Source: Panacagrimonas perspica
GTDB taxonomy: Bacteria; Pseudomonadota; Gammaproteobacteria; Nevskiales; Nevskiaceae
Direction: 5' to 3'
DNA length: 64,000 nt
Assembly (NCBI RefSeq): GCF_004364935.1
Contig: NZ_SOBT01000010.1
Coordinates: 535,370 to 599,369, forward strand
Below the pieces are notes generated by a model that searched no databases, had not been told where the DNA came from, and was given only the letters and a program-made list of their open reading frames with translations. Each line of letters starts with the position of its first letter. Position 1 is the first letter of the stretch. A program made the translations under genes and the position numbers. Of this stretch, positions 51,196 through 59,084 are shown piece by piece.

Positions 51196-52455
51196 ATGCC
51201 CGACATCCTGACCCTCGAACACGTCATCGCCCGCTTCAAGCCCGGTATGACGGTCTTCGTCCCCGGCATGTCCGGCGAAAGCCTGGCGCTCTACGACGCG
51301 CTGAAGCAATCGCCCGAGGCCGCCAACGGCGTGCGCTTCGTCGGCGTGCACTTCCCCGGCATCAACCGCTCCGACTACCTGGGGCTGCACCCGGCGGCGC
51401 AGCAACGTTCGTGTTTCATGTTGCCGGGCCTGCGCGCGGGGCTGATGGATGGCCGCGCGCAATTGCTGGCCGTCGACTATCCCGCCGTGTTCCGCGATCT
51501 CGAGTCGCTGTCGCCGCAGGTCGACATCGCGTTCGCACAGCTCAGTCCTCCGGACGCGCAGGGTCTTTGCAGTCTCGGCGTCTCGGCGGATTTCCACGCA
51601 GCGGTGTGGGCGCGCGCCAGGCAGCGCATCGGCCACATCAACCCGCGCCTGCCGCGCACGCGCGGCTCGTTCAGCGTGCGCTACGCCGATCTGGACGCGG
51701 TATTCGACACCGAGCAGGACGTCCTCACGTATGACGGCGGTACGCCCAACGAGGCCATGCGGGCGCACGGCGCGCTCGTCGCAGGTCTCGTGCGCGACGG
51801 CGACACGCTCGAGTTCGGCGTCGGCAAGCTGCAGGCCGGAATCCTCGGCGCGCTGTCGGGTCACCGGAACCTGCGCGTCTGGTCCGGCATGGCCTCGACG
51901 CCGGTGCTCGACCTGCTCGATCGCGGCGTCATCGCCGGCAGGGAGTCGGTCAGCATTGGTGTCGCGCTGGGTGATCGCAGCCTCTACGAGCGCGCCGCGC
52001 TCGACGACACGTTCTTCTTCCGCCCGGTGTCGGAGACGCACGACGTGTGTCGCATCGCCGCCATCCCGCGTTTCGTCGCCATCAACTCCGGCGTCGAGGT
52101 CGACCTGTTCGGCCAGGTGAATGCGGACTCGATGAACGGCCGTCTCGTCGCGGGTGTCGGCGGGCTGCCGGCCTTCGTCGCCGGCGCCTCGCTGTCCGAA
52201 GGTGGCCGCTCGATCATCGCGCTGCCGGCCGCCACCGACGACGGCAAGTACAGCCGCATCGTGCCGCGACTCTCCGGCTCAGGGCTGGTCGCGTTGCCGC
52301 GGCACACCGCCGACACGGTCGTCACCGAACACGGCGTCGCCGAGTTGCGGGGTCTCGACATCCATGGGCGCGCACGCGCTCTGATCGCGGTCGCTGCACC
52401 GGCGATGCGCGAGTCGCTCGCTGCGGCGTGGACTGAGCTGTCGCGCGCGTTGTAG
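51196..52455 (+). CDS. acetyl-CoA hydrolase/CoA-transferase family protein
   Basis: 419 residues from the ATG at 51196. FVPGMSGESLALYDAL, an Asp-rich DGRAQLLAVDYPAVF, FGVGKLQAGILGALSGH and the C-terminal VVTEHGVAELRGLDI fit the family I CoA transferase/4-hydroxybutyrate CoA-transferase group. It would move CoA between a pathway acid and a donor or simply hydrolyse an acyl-CoA. It closes the run from 49002. A REP doublet and a terminator follow. Confidence 0.83.
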   Translation: MPDILTLEHVIARFKPGMTVFVPGMSGESLALYDALKQSPEAANGVRFVGVHFPGINRSDYLGLHPAAQQRSCFMLPGLRAGLMDGRAQLLAVDYPAVFRDLESLSPQVDIAFAQLSPPDAQGLCSLGVSADFHAAVWARARQRIGHINPRLPRTRGSFSVRYADLDAVFDTEQDVLTYDGGTPNEAMRAHGALVAGLVRDGDTLEFGVGKLQAGILGALSGHRNLRVWSGMASTPVLDLLDRGVIAGRESVSIGVALGDRSLYERAALDDTFFFRPVSETHDVCRIAAIPRFVAINSGVEVDLFGQVNADSMNGRLVAGVGGLPAFVAGASLSEGGRSIIALPAATDDGKYSRIVPRLSGSGLVALPRHTADTVVTEHGVAELRGLDIHGRARALIAVAAPAMRESLAAAWTELSRAL

Positions 52456-52472
52456 CGGCGACGCACAGGCTC

Positions 52473-52541
52473 CGTAGCCCGGACGAAGTCCGGGATTCCC
52501 CTCGCAAACGGAGCGCAACCCCGGACTTCGTCCGGGCTACG
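52473..52541. repeat. REP doublet 14 (GGAC/GTCC stem type)
   Basis: Inverted CCCGGACGAAGTCCGGG units 17 bases past the CoA transferase stop. The loop CTCGCAAACGGAGCGCAACC recurs in doublet 15. Confidence 0.85.
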
Positions 52542-52551
52542 GGCCCCCAAT

Positions 52552-52583
52552 AAAAAAGCCCCGCCTCCTTGCGAAGGCGGGGC
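52552..52583 (-). terminator. intrinsic terminator for the Cys-rich peptide gene
   Basis: AGGCGGGGC and GCCCCGCCT pair around an eight-base loop, with six A on the plus strand, i.e. a U-run on the minus transcript. It lies 17 bases beyond the stop of the gene at 52600. Confidence 0.8.
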
Positions 52584-52599
52584 CCGTCTCACACAGACG

Positions 52600-52731
52600 T
52601 TACGGACAGCAGGGCATGCCGCCAAAACAGCAGGCGGCGCCGGCGACGCAACAGGCGCCGGCAGCCAACACGGTGGTGGAAGTCGCGAGCGCAGAGAGCG
52701 CCGCGACCAGATTGAGCAGCTTCGTTTTCAT
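52600..52731 (-). CDS. exported Cys-rich small peptide
   Basis: 43 residues. A signal peptide (MKTKLLNLVAALSALATSTTVLAA) precedes a tiny mature part, about GACCVAGAACCFGGMPCCP, with three CC pairs. Codon use matches the region and a dedicated terminator follows. I do not recognise the family; a metal-binding, cofactor-bearing or antimicrobial-type peptide are options. GGGAAG serves as ribosome site. It may share a transcript with the Cys-rich protein upstream. Confidence 0.6.
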   Translation of the reverse strand: MKTKLLNLVAALSALATSTTVLAAGACCVAGAACCFGGMPCCP

Positions 52732-52774
52732 GGTCTTCCCGGTTTGTGATTTGAAATACGGCCAACCCAACCGG

Positions 52775-53071
52775 TCAGACCGCCGGCGGCCGCCAGATTT
52801 CCACCCGATGCCCGGGAACCGCATCGATGCGCACCACGGCCACTCGCTCGATCTCCATCGATCGATCCCACCACACCGGCCACGAAGGCTGCAGGCCGGG
52901 ACTCACGCAGGAAGTGCATGACGAGGCGGACGACGCGCTCGTCATCATCATCGGGCAGGGCTTGCCGTCGTGACAGCAGCCCGGATCCACCGCCCATGCA
53001 TCGGCCATGACCTGTCCCAGCAGCAGAAGACCTGCGAGGAACATCAAGATCCGGGGCGTGAGTCGATTCAC
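52775..53071 (-). CDS. small exported Cys/Met-rich protein
   Basis: 98 residues from a GTG at 53071; an ATG nine codons on is an alternative. The N-terminus is hydrophobic (ILMFLAGLLLLGQVMADAWA), a likely signal peptide. CCHDGKPCPMMM and SSCTSC follow, and the tail VEIWRPPAV resembles tails of small copper-associated periplasmic proteins. A metal-handling role is a reasonable guess. It lies 43 bases upstream of the Cys-rich peptide gene. Confidence 0.6.
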   Translation of the reverse strand: MNRLTPRILMFLAGLLLLGQVMADAWAVDPGCCHDGKPCPMMMTSASSASSCTSCVSPGLQPSWPVWWDRSMEIERVAVVRIDAVPGHRVEIWRPPAV

Positions 53072-53112
53072 TCCGCGAGCCTAGTACCGCAAACCCATCC
53101 GGTAAAGCGAAA

Positions 53113-53180
53113 GTAGCCCGGGTGAAACCCGGGATTCCTCTCGCAAACGGAGCGCAACCCCCGGTTTCACCCGGGCTACG
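53113..53180. repeat. REP doublet 15 (GGGT/ACCC stem type)
   Basis: Inverted units with hairpin CCCGGGTGAAACCCGGG; it ends nine bases beyond the AraC stop codon. It shares its loop with doublet 14, though its stems are of the other type. Confidence 0.83.
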
Positions 53181-53189
53181 GCAGATCGC

Positions 53190-54101
53190 CTAGTTCGGCC
53201 CCAGCCGAAACGCCCGCGGCGTGACGCCCGCATCGCGGCGGAAATACTCGGTGAAATGCGCCTGGCTCGAGAAGCCGCAGCGCAGCGCGATCTGCGCCAG
53301 CGTCAGATCCGAGTGAAGCAGCATGTCGCGCGCACGGATCAGGCGACGCTGCGTGAGGTAGCGATGCGGCGACAGACCGGTGGCATTGCGGAACGCCGAA
53401 GCAAAACAGGTCCGCCCGAGGGCCGCCTCGTCGGCCAGCGCCTGCAGCGAGATGCCGGTCTCGACGCTGTCCTCGATGCGCTCGATGACCCGCTCCAGCC
53501 GCTTCTGCGACAGCGCCTGCGGAACACGCGCCAGCACATCGCCCTGGGCGTCTTCGCGCAGCAGGTGCAGCGCCATGAAATCGCAGATCGAATCCGCGTA
53601 CAGGCTTCCCTGTTGGCTCGGATGCCGCAGTTCCTTCTCGAGCGCCTGGATCGTGGAGATCAGCAGCGGGTCCTGCACGCCACAGCGAAAGCGCAGCGCC
53701 GGCTTGGTGACGGGCGCGCCGTCCGCCGTGGAGAAGAACGCGGAGCCCAGGTGCACCGAGCGCGAATGCACTTCGCCGCGGATGTCCCAGGCGATGCGCG
53801 TGGCGGCCGGGATGATCGTGACCAGCCCCGGGTGCGTGCGGCGGTCCCAGCGGCGCTCGACCTTCACCGGCACGCTCGGAGCGCCGCCCACGTGGTAGAC
53901 GATCGCCGGCTCGTTGAACGGTTCGAACTCGGCCTCGCGGCAGTCGCCGCGCCAGCCGTAGAGCGCCACGTGTTTCCACCCGGCCGATTCACTCGACAGT
54001 TCCGGAGCGAATCCCACCGCTTCGCGGATCGACCGGCCGGTCGCCGCAAAGCGCGCAGGCGTTGCGCCGGAGGACGGTCGAGGAGCGGGAGTGGACAGCA
54101 T
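53190..54101 (-). CDS. AraC-family transcriptional regulator
   Basis: 303 residues. The C-terminal HTH pair is clear: ISLQALADEAALGRTCFASAFR, then LAQIALRCGFSSQAHFTEYFRR, ending TPRAFRLGPN. The N-terminal half is a sensor domain (about 40-180). It is divergent from the operon beginning at 54282 with 180 bases between starts, and is the likely regulator of that operon. Confidence 0.85.
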   Translation of the reverse strand: MLSTPAPRPSSGATPARFAATGRSIREAVGFAPELSSESAGWKHVALYGWRGDCREAEFEPFNEPAIVYHVGGAPSVPVKVERRWDRRTHPGLVTIIPAATRIAWDIRGEVHSRSVHLGSAFFSTADGAPVTKPALRFRCGVQDPLLISTIQALEKELRHPSQQGSLYADSICDFMALHLLREDAQGDVLARVPQALSQKRLERVIERIEDSVETGISLQALADEAALGRTCFASAFRNATGLSPHRYLTQRRLIRARDMLLHSDLTLAQIALRCGFSSQAHFTEYFRRDAGVTPRAFRLGPN

Positions 54102-54281
54102 TCCTGTTTTCTACACCCCCTTTCAGGGCTGCGGCAAGCCGTTCGAGCCCGCGGGGCGGGGCCGGAGCAAGCCCCGGACCCGGCCCCCGATTCCGATAAG
54201 GTCTGCACGATTTTGAAAGACGCGAGCCGGCCGCCCGGCCTTCAATCGCGCAGAGTCGATCAGACCAGAGGAGATCCCCCG

Positions 54282-55445
54282 ATGACCCCCAACCTCGGCC
54301 GTCCGTCGCCCGCGGACGAAATGCTGAACCACCAGACCGCCAACCTGTTCAGCCGCGTCGGCGAATCCGACCTCGGCTGGACCGAGAAAATCTGGTTCGC
54401 CATTCCCAGGAAGGACGGCTCGGTGGAGATCGACTTCGGCCTGGGCAAGTACCAGAACCGCAACGTCATGGACGGCTTCGGCGGCATCTCGCGCGGTCGC
54501 CAGCAGTGGACGGTGCGCGGATCGCGCGCGCTGTCGACCGAGGCCAACCGCATTGGCGTCGGCCCGCTGCACTACGAGGTCGTGGAGCCGCTGAACAAGC
54601 TGCGCATCCGCCTCGAGGAGAACAGCACGCAGCCGGTGGCGTTCGAGATCGAGTTCACGTCGCTCAATCCGCCGTTCTGCGAAGACCGTCACCTGCAGTA
54701 CGACGAGGGCGGCTATCGCGCGGTGTCGGACATCGTGCGCTTCCACCAGGCCGGCCAGGTGCGTGGCTGGTATTCGATCGAGGGCAAGAAGGAAGACATC
54801 GCCGCCAAGGACTGGATCGCGTTCCGTGACCGCTCGTGGGGCGTTCGTCTCGACGTGGGTGCCTCGCCGACCGACCTGCGGCCCGCACGCAACTGGGGCG
54901 AGAAGGAGATGGCGAACATGTCCTTCCTGCTCAACTGGTCGCCGATGTTCATGGAGAAGCCCAACGGCGAGCGCTACGAGTACCACTACTACCTGCAGAT
55001 GCGCGATCACAAGCCGTTCTACTTCTCGGGCTACCTGAATCATCAGGACGGCAGCCAGGAGCGCATCGCGCGCATCCGCCCCGAGCTGAAGTACGACGAC
55101 CGCACGCGCCGGCTGCTCGGCGGCAAGATCCACTTCGACATGCTCAACGGCGAGAACCGCACCGTCGAGATCGAAGTGCCGGGCGAGGCGGGCTTCCATC
55201 TGGGCTGCGCGCTGTACCTGGGCCTCGACGGCAACAAGCACGGCATGTACCGCGGCGATCCGTTCATCGACGGCGAGAAGATCGAGGACACCAAGGACCT
55301 GGCGACGCTCAAGCGCATCCACCAGCTGCGCGATTGCCCGATCCGCATCCGCGAGGGCGATGCCGTGGGTCACGGCATCTTCGAATCGGTGCTCGTCGGT
55401 GCGTGGCCCGAGTACGGCCTGACGGCCGAGCATTCGTTCATCTGA
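54282..55445 (+). CDS. conserved DxSWG-motif protein (paralogue 3)
   Basis: 387 residues, the longest of the three. RDRSWG lies at 182-187; the surrounding DWIAFRDRSWGVR matches DUF7064/7065-type proteins. WFAIPRKDGSVEIDFG and the C-terminal GHGIFESVLVGAW are further conserved-looking parts. GAGGAG precedes the ATG. It is the first gene of a tight plus-strand operon with kinase, biotin carrier, carboxyltransferase, OB and thiolase genes, 10 bases ahead of the kinase. Confidence 0.72.
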   Translation: MTPNLGRPSPADEMLNHQTANLFSRVGESDLGWTEKIWFAIPRKDGSVEIDFGLGKYQNRNVMDGFGGISRGRQQWTVRGSRALSTEANRIGVGPLHYEVVEPLNKLRIRLEENSTQPVAFEIEFTSLNPPFCEDRHLQYDEGGYRAVSDIVRFHQAGQVRGWYSIEGKKEDIAAKDWIAFRDRSWGVRLDVGASPTDLRPARNWGEKEMANMSFLLNWSPMFMEKPNGERYEYHYYLQMRDHKPFYFSGYLNHQDGSQERIARIRPELKYDDRTRRLLGGKIHFDMLNGENRTVEIEVPGEAGFHLGCALYLGLDGNKHGMYRGDPFIDGEKIEDTKDLATLKRIHQLRDCPIRIREGDAVGHGIFESVLVGAWPEYGLTAEHSFI

Positions 55446-55455
55446 GGCCGGCGCC

Positions 55456-56436
55456 ATGGCTCGCGACCTGGAGCGCATGACGCGCGGGCTGCGCGGATAC
55501 CTGAAGGACGGCGCCAAGGTCACCGGCATCAAGGCGCTGTCCACCGGCCACTCGAACGAGACCTATCTCGTCGAGGGACTCGATCGCATCCTGCGCATGC
55601 CGCCGTCCGAGGAAGGCCTGCTGCCGCCGTACGACATGGCGCGCCAGCACGCCATCCTCGACGCAGTGGACAAGGCGCCCAAGGGCCCGCCGGTGCCGAC
55701 GATGTACGAGCTGTGCACCGATGCGTCGGTGATCGGCGACGACTTCTTCCTGATGTCGCGACTCGACGGCGAAGCCTTCGATCACGTCGCGCCGGACTGG
55801 ATGAAGCGCGCGGGTGCGGACACGGTGTCGTCGATGTGCGCGCAGTGGGTCGGCGCGATCACCTCGCTGCACGCCCTGCCCGCTTCGCTGATGCCGCCGG
55901 GTTCGCGCAGCGTCGAGCAGGAGATCACGCACTGGCGCGACGTCGCCGTGCAGGCCGAAACCGAGAAGAGCCTGATCGATCTGCTGGAAGCATTGCTCGC
56001 CAAACCGCCGGCCTCATCGGGTCCGATGACGCCGGTGCACGGCGACCCCAAGCAGGGCAACTGCCTGTGGAAAGGTCCGGAGATGCAGGCGCTGCTGGAC
56101 TGGGAGATGGCCGGTGTCGGCGAACCGCTGACGGATCTGGGCTACATGTTCCAGTTCTACGATCAGGGCGAGGTGTCGTTCGCCAACGCGGGCTTCGAAC
56201 TCGCAGGCTGGTGGCCGCGTGGGCGCGTGGTCGAGGAATGGCAGCGCGTGACCGGGCGCGTCGCACGCGACATCCGGCTGTACGAAACGCTGGCGCTGTG
56301 CAAGGTCAGCAGCATCATCGCGCTGGGCTATCACCTGTCGCGCACCGGCCGCGCAACCGATCCGCGCTTCGCGTCATGGGGCGCCGTGGTGCCGCTGTAC
56401 GTGGAGCTCGCGCGAAAGCGGGCGCAGATGAAATGA
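55456..56436 (+). CDS. aminoglycoside-phosphotransferase-family kinase
   Basis: 326 residues. STGHSNETYLV is the glycine-rich loop, a central SRLDGEAFDH follows, VHGDPKQGNCLW (about 195-206) carries the catalytic Asp and Asn, and LLDWEMAGVGEPLTDLGY the metal Asp. It fits the ACAD10-N/APH group that accompanies acyl-CoA dehydrogenases in degradation clusters and phosphorylates a hydroxyl, for example of a 4-hydroxyacyl-CoA. The exact substrate is unknown. Ten bases separate it from the preceding gene. Confidence 0.82.
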   Translation: MARDLERMTRGLRGYLKDGAKVTGIKALSTGHSNETYLVEGLDRILRMPPSEEGLLPPYDMARQHAILDAVDKAPKGPPVPTMYELCTDASVIGDDFFLMSRLDGEAFDHVAPDWMKRAGADTVSSMCAQWVGAITSLHALPASLMPPGSRSVEQEITHWRDVAVQAETEKSLIDLLEALLAKPPASSGPMTPVHGDPKQGNCLWKGPEMQALLDWEMAGVGEPLTDLGYMFQFYDQGEVSFANAGFELAGWWPRGRVVEEWQRVTGRVARDIRLYETLALCKVSSIIALGYHLSRTGRATDPRFASWGAVVPLYVELARKRAQMK

Positions 56437-56461
56437 CGGCGAAGAACAAGGATCACGAACA

Positions 56462-56965
56462 ATGCCGCTGAGCGAAAAAGAGATTCTCGAAGTCCTTGAC
56501 CTGTTCCAGAAATCGGGATGGGAGGACCTGACGCTTGAGAGCGGCGGGGTGCGCTTGAGTATCTCGAAGAACGGGCGTGCGCAGAATTTCTCGCCCCGTA
56601 GCCCGGACGAACTCCGGGGTGCCCGCTCCGTGATCGAGGAGAAGCCCCGGACTTCGTCCGGGCTACGGGAGGCGCCTTCCCACTCCGCGCCGACGCCCAC
56701 TCCCACGATCGATCCCCGCTGGATCGCCGTGAAGGCGCCGATGCTCGGCACGTTCTACTCGGCGCCCAAACCGGGCGCTCCGCCTTTCGTCGCGGTCGGC
56801 CAGCAGGTCACCGCCGATGACAACGTCTGCATTCTCGAAGTCATGAAGCTGATGAACTACGTGAAGGCCGGCGCCGCAGGCAAGGTCGCGCAGATCGCGG
56901 TGGTGAACGGGGCCCTGGTCGAGTTCGACCAGGTGATGATCTACATCGATCCCGCGAACGGCTGA
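56462..56965 (+). CDS. biotin carboxyl carrier protein carrying an in-frame REP insertion
   Basis: 167 residues. N-terminal MPLSEKEILEVLDLF and the C-terminal biotinyl domain (85-167) with EVMKLMNY (biotin Lys129) define a BCCP. Residues 46-69 (SPDELRG...PRTSSGLR) are the translation of a complete REP doublet at 56597-56667, inserted in the flexible Pro/Ala linker. The frame is kept, so a working protein is plausible. It is 18 bases from the carboxyltransferase-like gene. No biotin carboxylase gene is in the window. Confidence 0.87.
   Translation: MPLSEKEILEVLDLFQKSGWEDLTLESGGVRLSISKNGRAQNFSPRSPDELRGARSVIEEKPRTSSGLREAPSHSAPTPTPTIDPRWIAVKAPMLGTFYSAPKPGAPPFVAVGQQVTADDNVCILEVMKLMNYVKAGAAGKVAQIAVVNGALVEFDQVMIYIDPANG
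56597..56667. repeat. REP doublet 16, inside the biotin carrier gene
   Basis: Full 71-bp doublet: GTAG then CCCGGACGAACTCCGGG, a loop, and the right unit CCCGGACTTCGTCCGGG followed by CTACG. One base in the left hairpin differs from the usual (AACT for AAGT). The only copy found within a coding sequence. Confidence 0.88.
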
Positions 56966-56983
56966 TCGAAGAAGGAGCTTTTC

Positions 56984-58456
56984 ATGAGCCGCACCATTCG
57001 ATTCGTCGACCAGACCCTTCGCGACGGCCAGCAGAGCTGGTGGGGCATGCGCATGCCCGCTGCGATTTCCCTCGCGCTCTCCCAGGATCTCGACAGCGCC
57101 GGTTACGACGAGCTCGACATCGCCGGCAGTTCGCTGTTCGAGATCCAGGTCCGTCACTGCAAGGAAGATCCCTGGGAGAACCTGCGGCTGCTGTCCGCGG
57201 CGATGCCCAAGACCAAGCTGCGCGCCGGCACGCGATCCAACGGCATCGTCACGTTCAACCTCACGCCCGATGCGGTGATGGATCTGTGGGTGCAGCGCCT
57301 CGCCGCCAACGGCATCCGTGCACTGTGGATCTACGACGGGCTGTTCAACATCGACAAGATCGCGCGACTTTCGAAAGTCGCGCGCGCCGCCGGTTGCGAA
57401 GCGGTGCCGACGATGCTGTTCTCGTCGAGCCCGTATCACACCGATGCGTACTACGCGGAGCGCGCCAAGGAGCTCGCGGCGCTGGATGTGGACGGCATCG
57501 AGATCGAGGACGCCAGCGGCGTGCTCACGCCGGAGCGCACGCGCAGCCTGTGCAAGGTGGTCAAGAAGGCCATCGGCAAGAAGCGGCTCGAACTGCACTT
57601 CCACAACAACACCGGCCTGGCACCGCTCAACTACCTCGAAGGGCTCGAGCAGGGCGCCGACACGATCCACACCGCGAGCCGGCCGCTCGCCAACGGCGTG
57701 GCACATCCGTCGACCGAAGCGATGCTGCGCAACATCGAATGCAAGGGCTGGAAGTCCAACGTGGATCTCGCCGTCGTCGAGCGCGTGTCGGCGAAGCTCA
57801 AGGCGATTGCCGAGCAGGAGGGCCTGGTCATCGGCCAGCCGGCCGAGTACGACCTGTTCCACTACGAGCACCAGTTGCCGGGCGGCATGACCGGCACCTT
57901 GAAGAACCAGCTCAAGGATCGCGGCATCGAGACCAGCCTGCCGGCGATCCTCGAGGAGATCGCGACCATCCGCCACGAGCTCGGCTACCCGGTGATGGCC
58001 ACGCCGTTCTCGCAGCTCATCGGCACGCAGGCCGTGATGAACCTGATGACGCCCGGCGAGCGCTACAAGTTCGCGCCCGACGAGATCATCACCTACGTGC
58101 TCGGTCATTACGGCAAGCCGGTGGCACCGCTCGACCAGAACGCGAAGGATCGCATCCTCTCCACGCCGCGCGCGAAGGACTTCCTGAACTGGACGCCGCC
58201 GCAGCCTTCGATCGCGGAACTGCGCAAGGATTTCGGCAACGTGTCGGACGACGAACTGATCCTGCGCCTGCTGGTGCCCGAGAAGGAGATCAGCGCGATG
58301 CGCGCCGCCGGACCGCCGAAGCGCGACTACGTGATCCGCGGCAACAAGAGCGGGCCGGTGGCGCTGATCGAGAAATTGATGAGCCAGCCGATGGGCAATC
58401 ACATCGAGTTCGAGAACGCGGATTTCTCGATCAGCCTCGGACGCAATGGCGCGTGA
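56984..58456 (+). CDS. carboxyltransferase/HMGL-like domain protein with Lys replaced
   Basis: 490 residues. FVDQTLRDGQQS (8-18) and LHFHNNTGLAPLNYLEG (H205, H207) define the metal-binding DRE-TIM/carboxyltransferase barrel of pyruvate carboxylase/oxaloacetate decarboxylase alpha. The segment that carries the carbamylated Lys in those enzymes (KDMAGLLTP) reads EDASGVLTP, so Lys is Glu175. The rest of the barrel and a C-terminal helical part are kept. Either a non-biotin reaction or a modified carboxyl transfer is suggested. It follows the BCCP gene by 18 bases, and the OB/Zn-ribbon gene follows at 33 bases. Confidence 0.8.
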   Translation: MSRTIRFVDQTLRDGQQSWWGMRMPAAISLALSQDLDSAGYDELDIAGSSLFEIQVRHCKEDPWENLRLLSAAMPKTKLRAGTRSNGIVTFNLTPDAVMDLWVQRLAANGIRALWIYDGLFNIDKIARLSKVARAAGCEAVPTMLFSSSPYHTDAYYAERAKELAALDVDGIEIEDASGVLTPERTRSLCKVVKKAIGKKRLELHFHNNTGLAPLNYLEGLEQGADTIHTASRPLANGVAHPSTEAMLRNIECKGWKSNVDLAVVERVSAKLKAIAEQEGLVIGQPAEYDLFHYEHQLPGGMTGTLKNQLKDRGIETSLPAILEEIATIRHELGYPVMATPFSQLIGTQAVMNLMTPGERYKFAPDEIITYVLGHYGKPVAPLDQNAKDRILSTPRAKDFLNWTPPQPSIAELRKDFGNVSDDELILRLLVPEKEISAMRAAGPPKRDYVIRGNKSGPVALIEKLMSQPMGNHIEFENADFSISLGRNGA

Positions 58457-58489
58457 GCGCTTCGCTCGTATAACTCTCGATAGACGACC

Positions 58490-58894
58490 ATGTCAGAACC
58501 CTCCGCACCTCCCATCAGCAAACGCCGCTCCGGCCAGGTCATGGGCGGGGCTTTCGTGTCCGATCCGCGCTGCGTGGTGAAGGGCGACAAGGTGATCGGC
58601 GTGCGCTGCGCCCACTGCCGCTACCCCACGTCGCCACCGGCGCCCTGGTGTCCGGCCTGCCAGCACCGCGAACAGGTCGAGGCCGAGTTCGGCCCCGGCG
58701 GTACGGTGTGGGCCTCGACACTCGTGCAGATTCCGGTCGGCCGCTGGGCGCCGCCGTACGCGATGGCCTACATCGACCTCGACGACGGCCCGCGCGTGAT
58801 CGCGCACCTCGAAGCACCGGCCATCCTCGCGGTGGGCACGCGCGTGAACATCGTCGGCGGCGACGACGGTGATCTGATCGTGCGCCTCGCCTAG
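58490..58894 (+). CDS. OB-fold/Zn-ribbon (DUF35) protein
   Basis: 134 residues. CAHC (C40, C43) and CPAC (C54, C57) form the Zn ribbon, followed by an OB-like beta barrel (GTVWASTLVQIPVGRW, YAMAYIDLDDGPRVIAHLEA). Such proteins pair with thiolase-fold enzymes and give them access to acyl-CoA substrates. The thiolase at 59085 is the likely partner. Same domain class as the C-terminus of the HMGS-like fusion at 38830. Confidence 0.85.
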   Translation: MSEPSAPPISKRRSGQVMGGAFVSDPRCVVKGDKVIGVRCAHCRYPTSPPAPWCPACQHREQVEAEFGPGGTVWASTLVQIPVGRWAPPYAMAYIDLDDGPRVIAHLEAPAILAVGTRVNIVGGDDGDLIVRLA

Positions 58895-58901
58895 CAGGCC
58901 C

Positions 58902-59040
58902 ATTCACCGCAAAGGCGCAAAGGGAAAAGAAAGGGCGCAGAGAAAAGCGGAAGGCAGACCATCGTCTGGTTCCGGTCAACAGCCGCTATTCATTCTTTAC
59001 CTTTGCGTCCTTTCTTTTCCCTTTGCGCCTTTGCGGTAAG
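58902..59040. repeat. inverted repeat family 2, copy 6
   Basis: ACCGCAAAGGCGCAAAGG plus the variant A extension, with the reverse complement ending in GCCTTTGCGGT. It fills the gap between the OB protein and thiolase genes, so transcription of the thiolase must cross it or start anew. Confidence 0.83.
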
Positions 59041-59084
59041 AACTCCATCTAATCCCATCTCCACTCCCCGTCCCAAAGGCCCCC

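Noticed and set aside
56984..58456. Annotation as pyruvate carboxylase subunit B or oxaloacetate decarboxylase
   Set aside because: The carbamylation Lys is Glu, the length is short and partners are missing, so only the fold is claimed.
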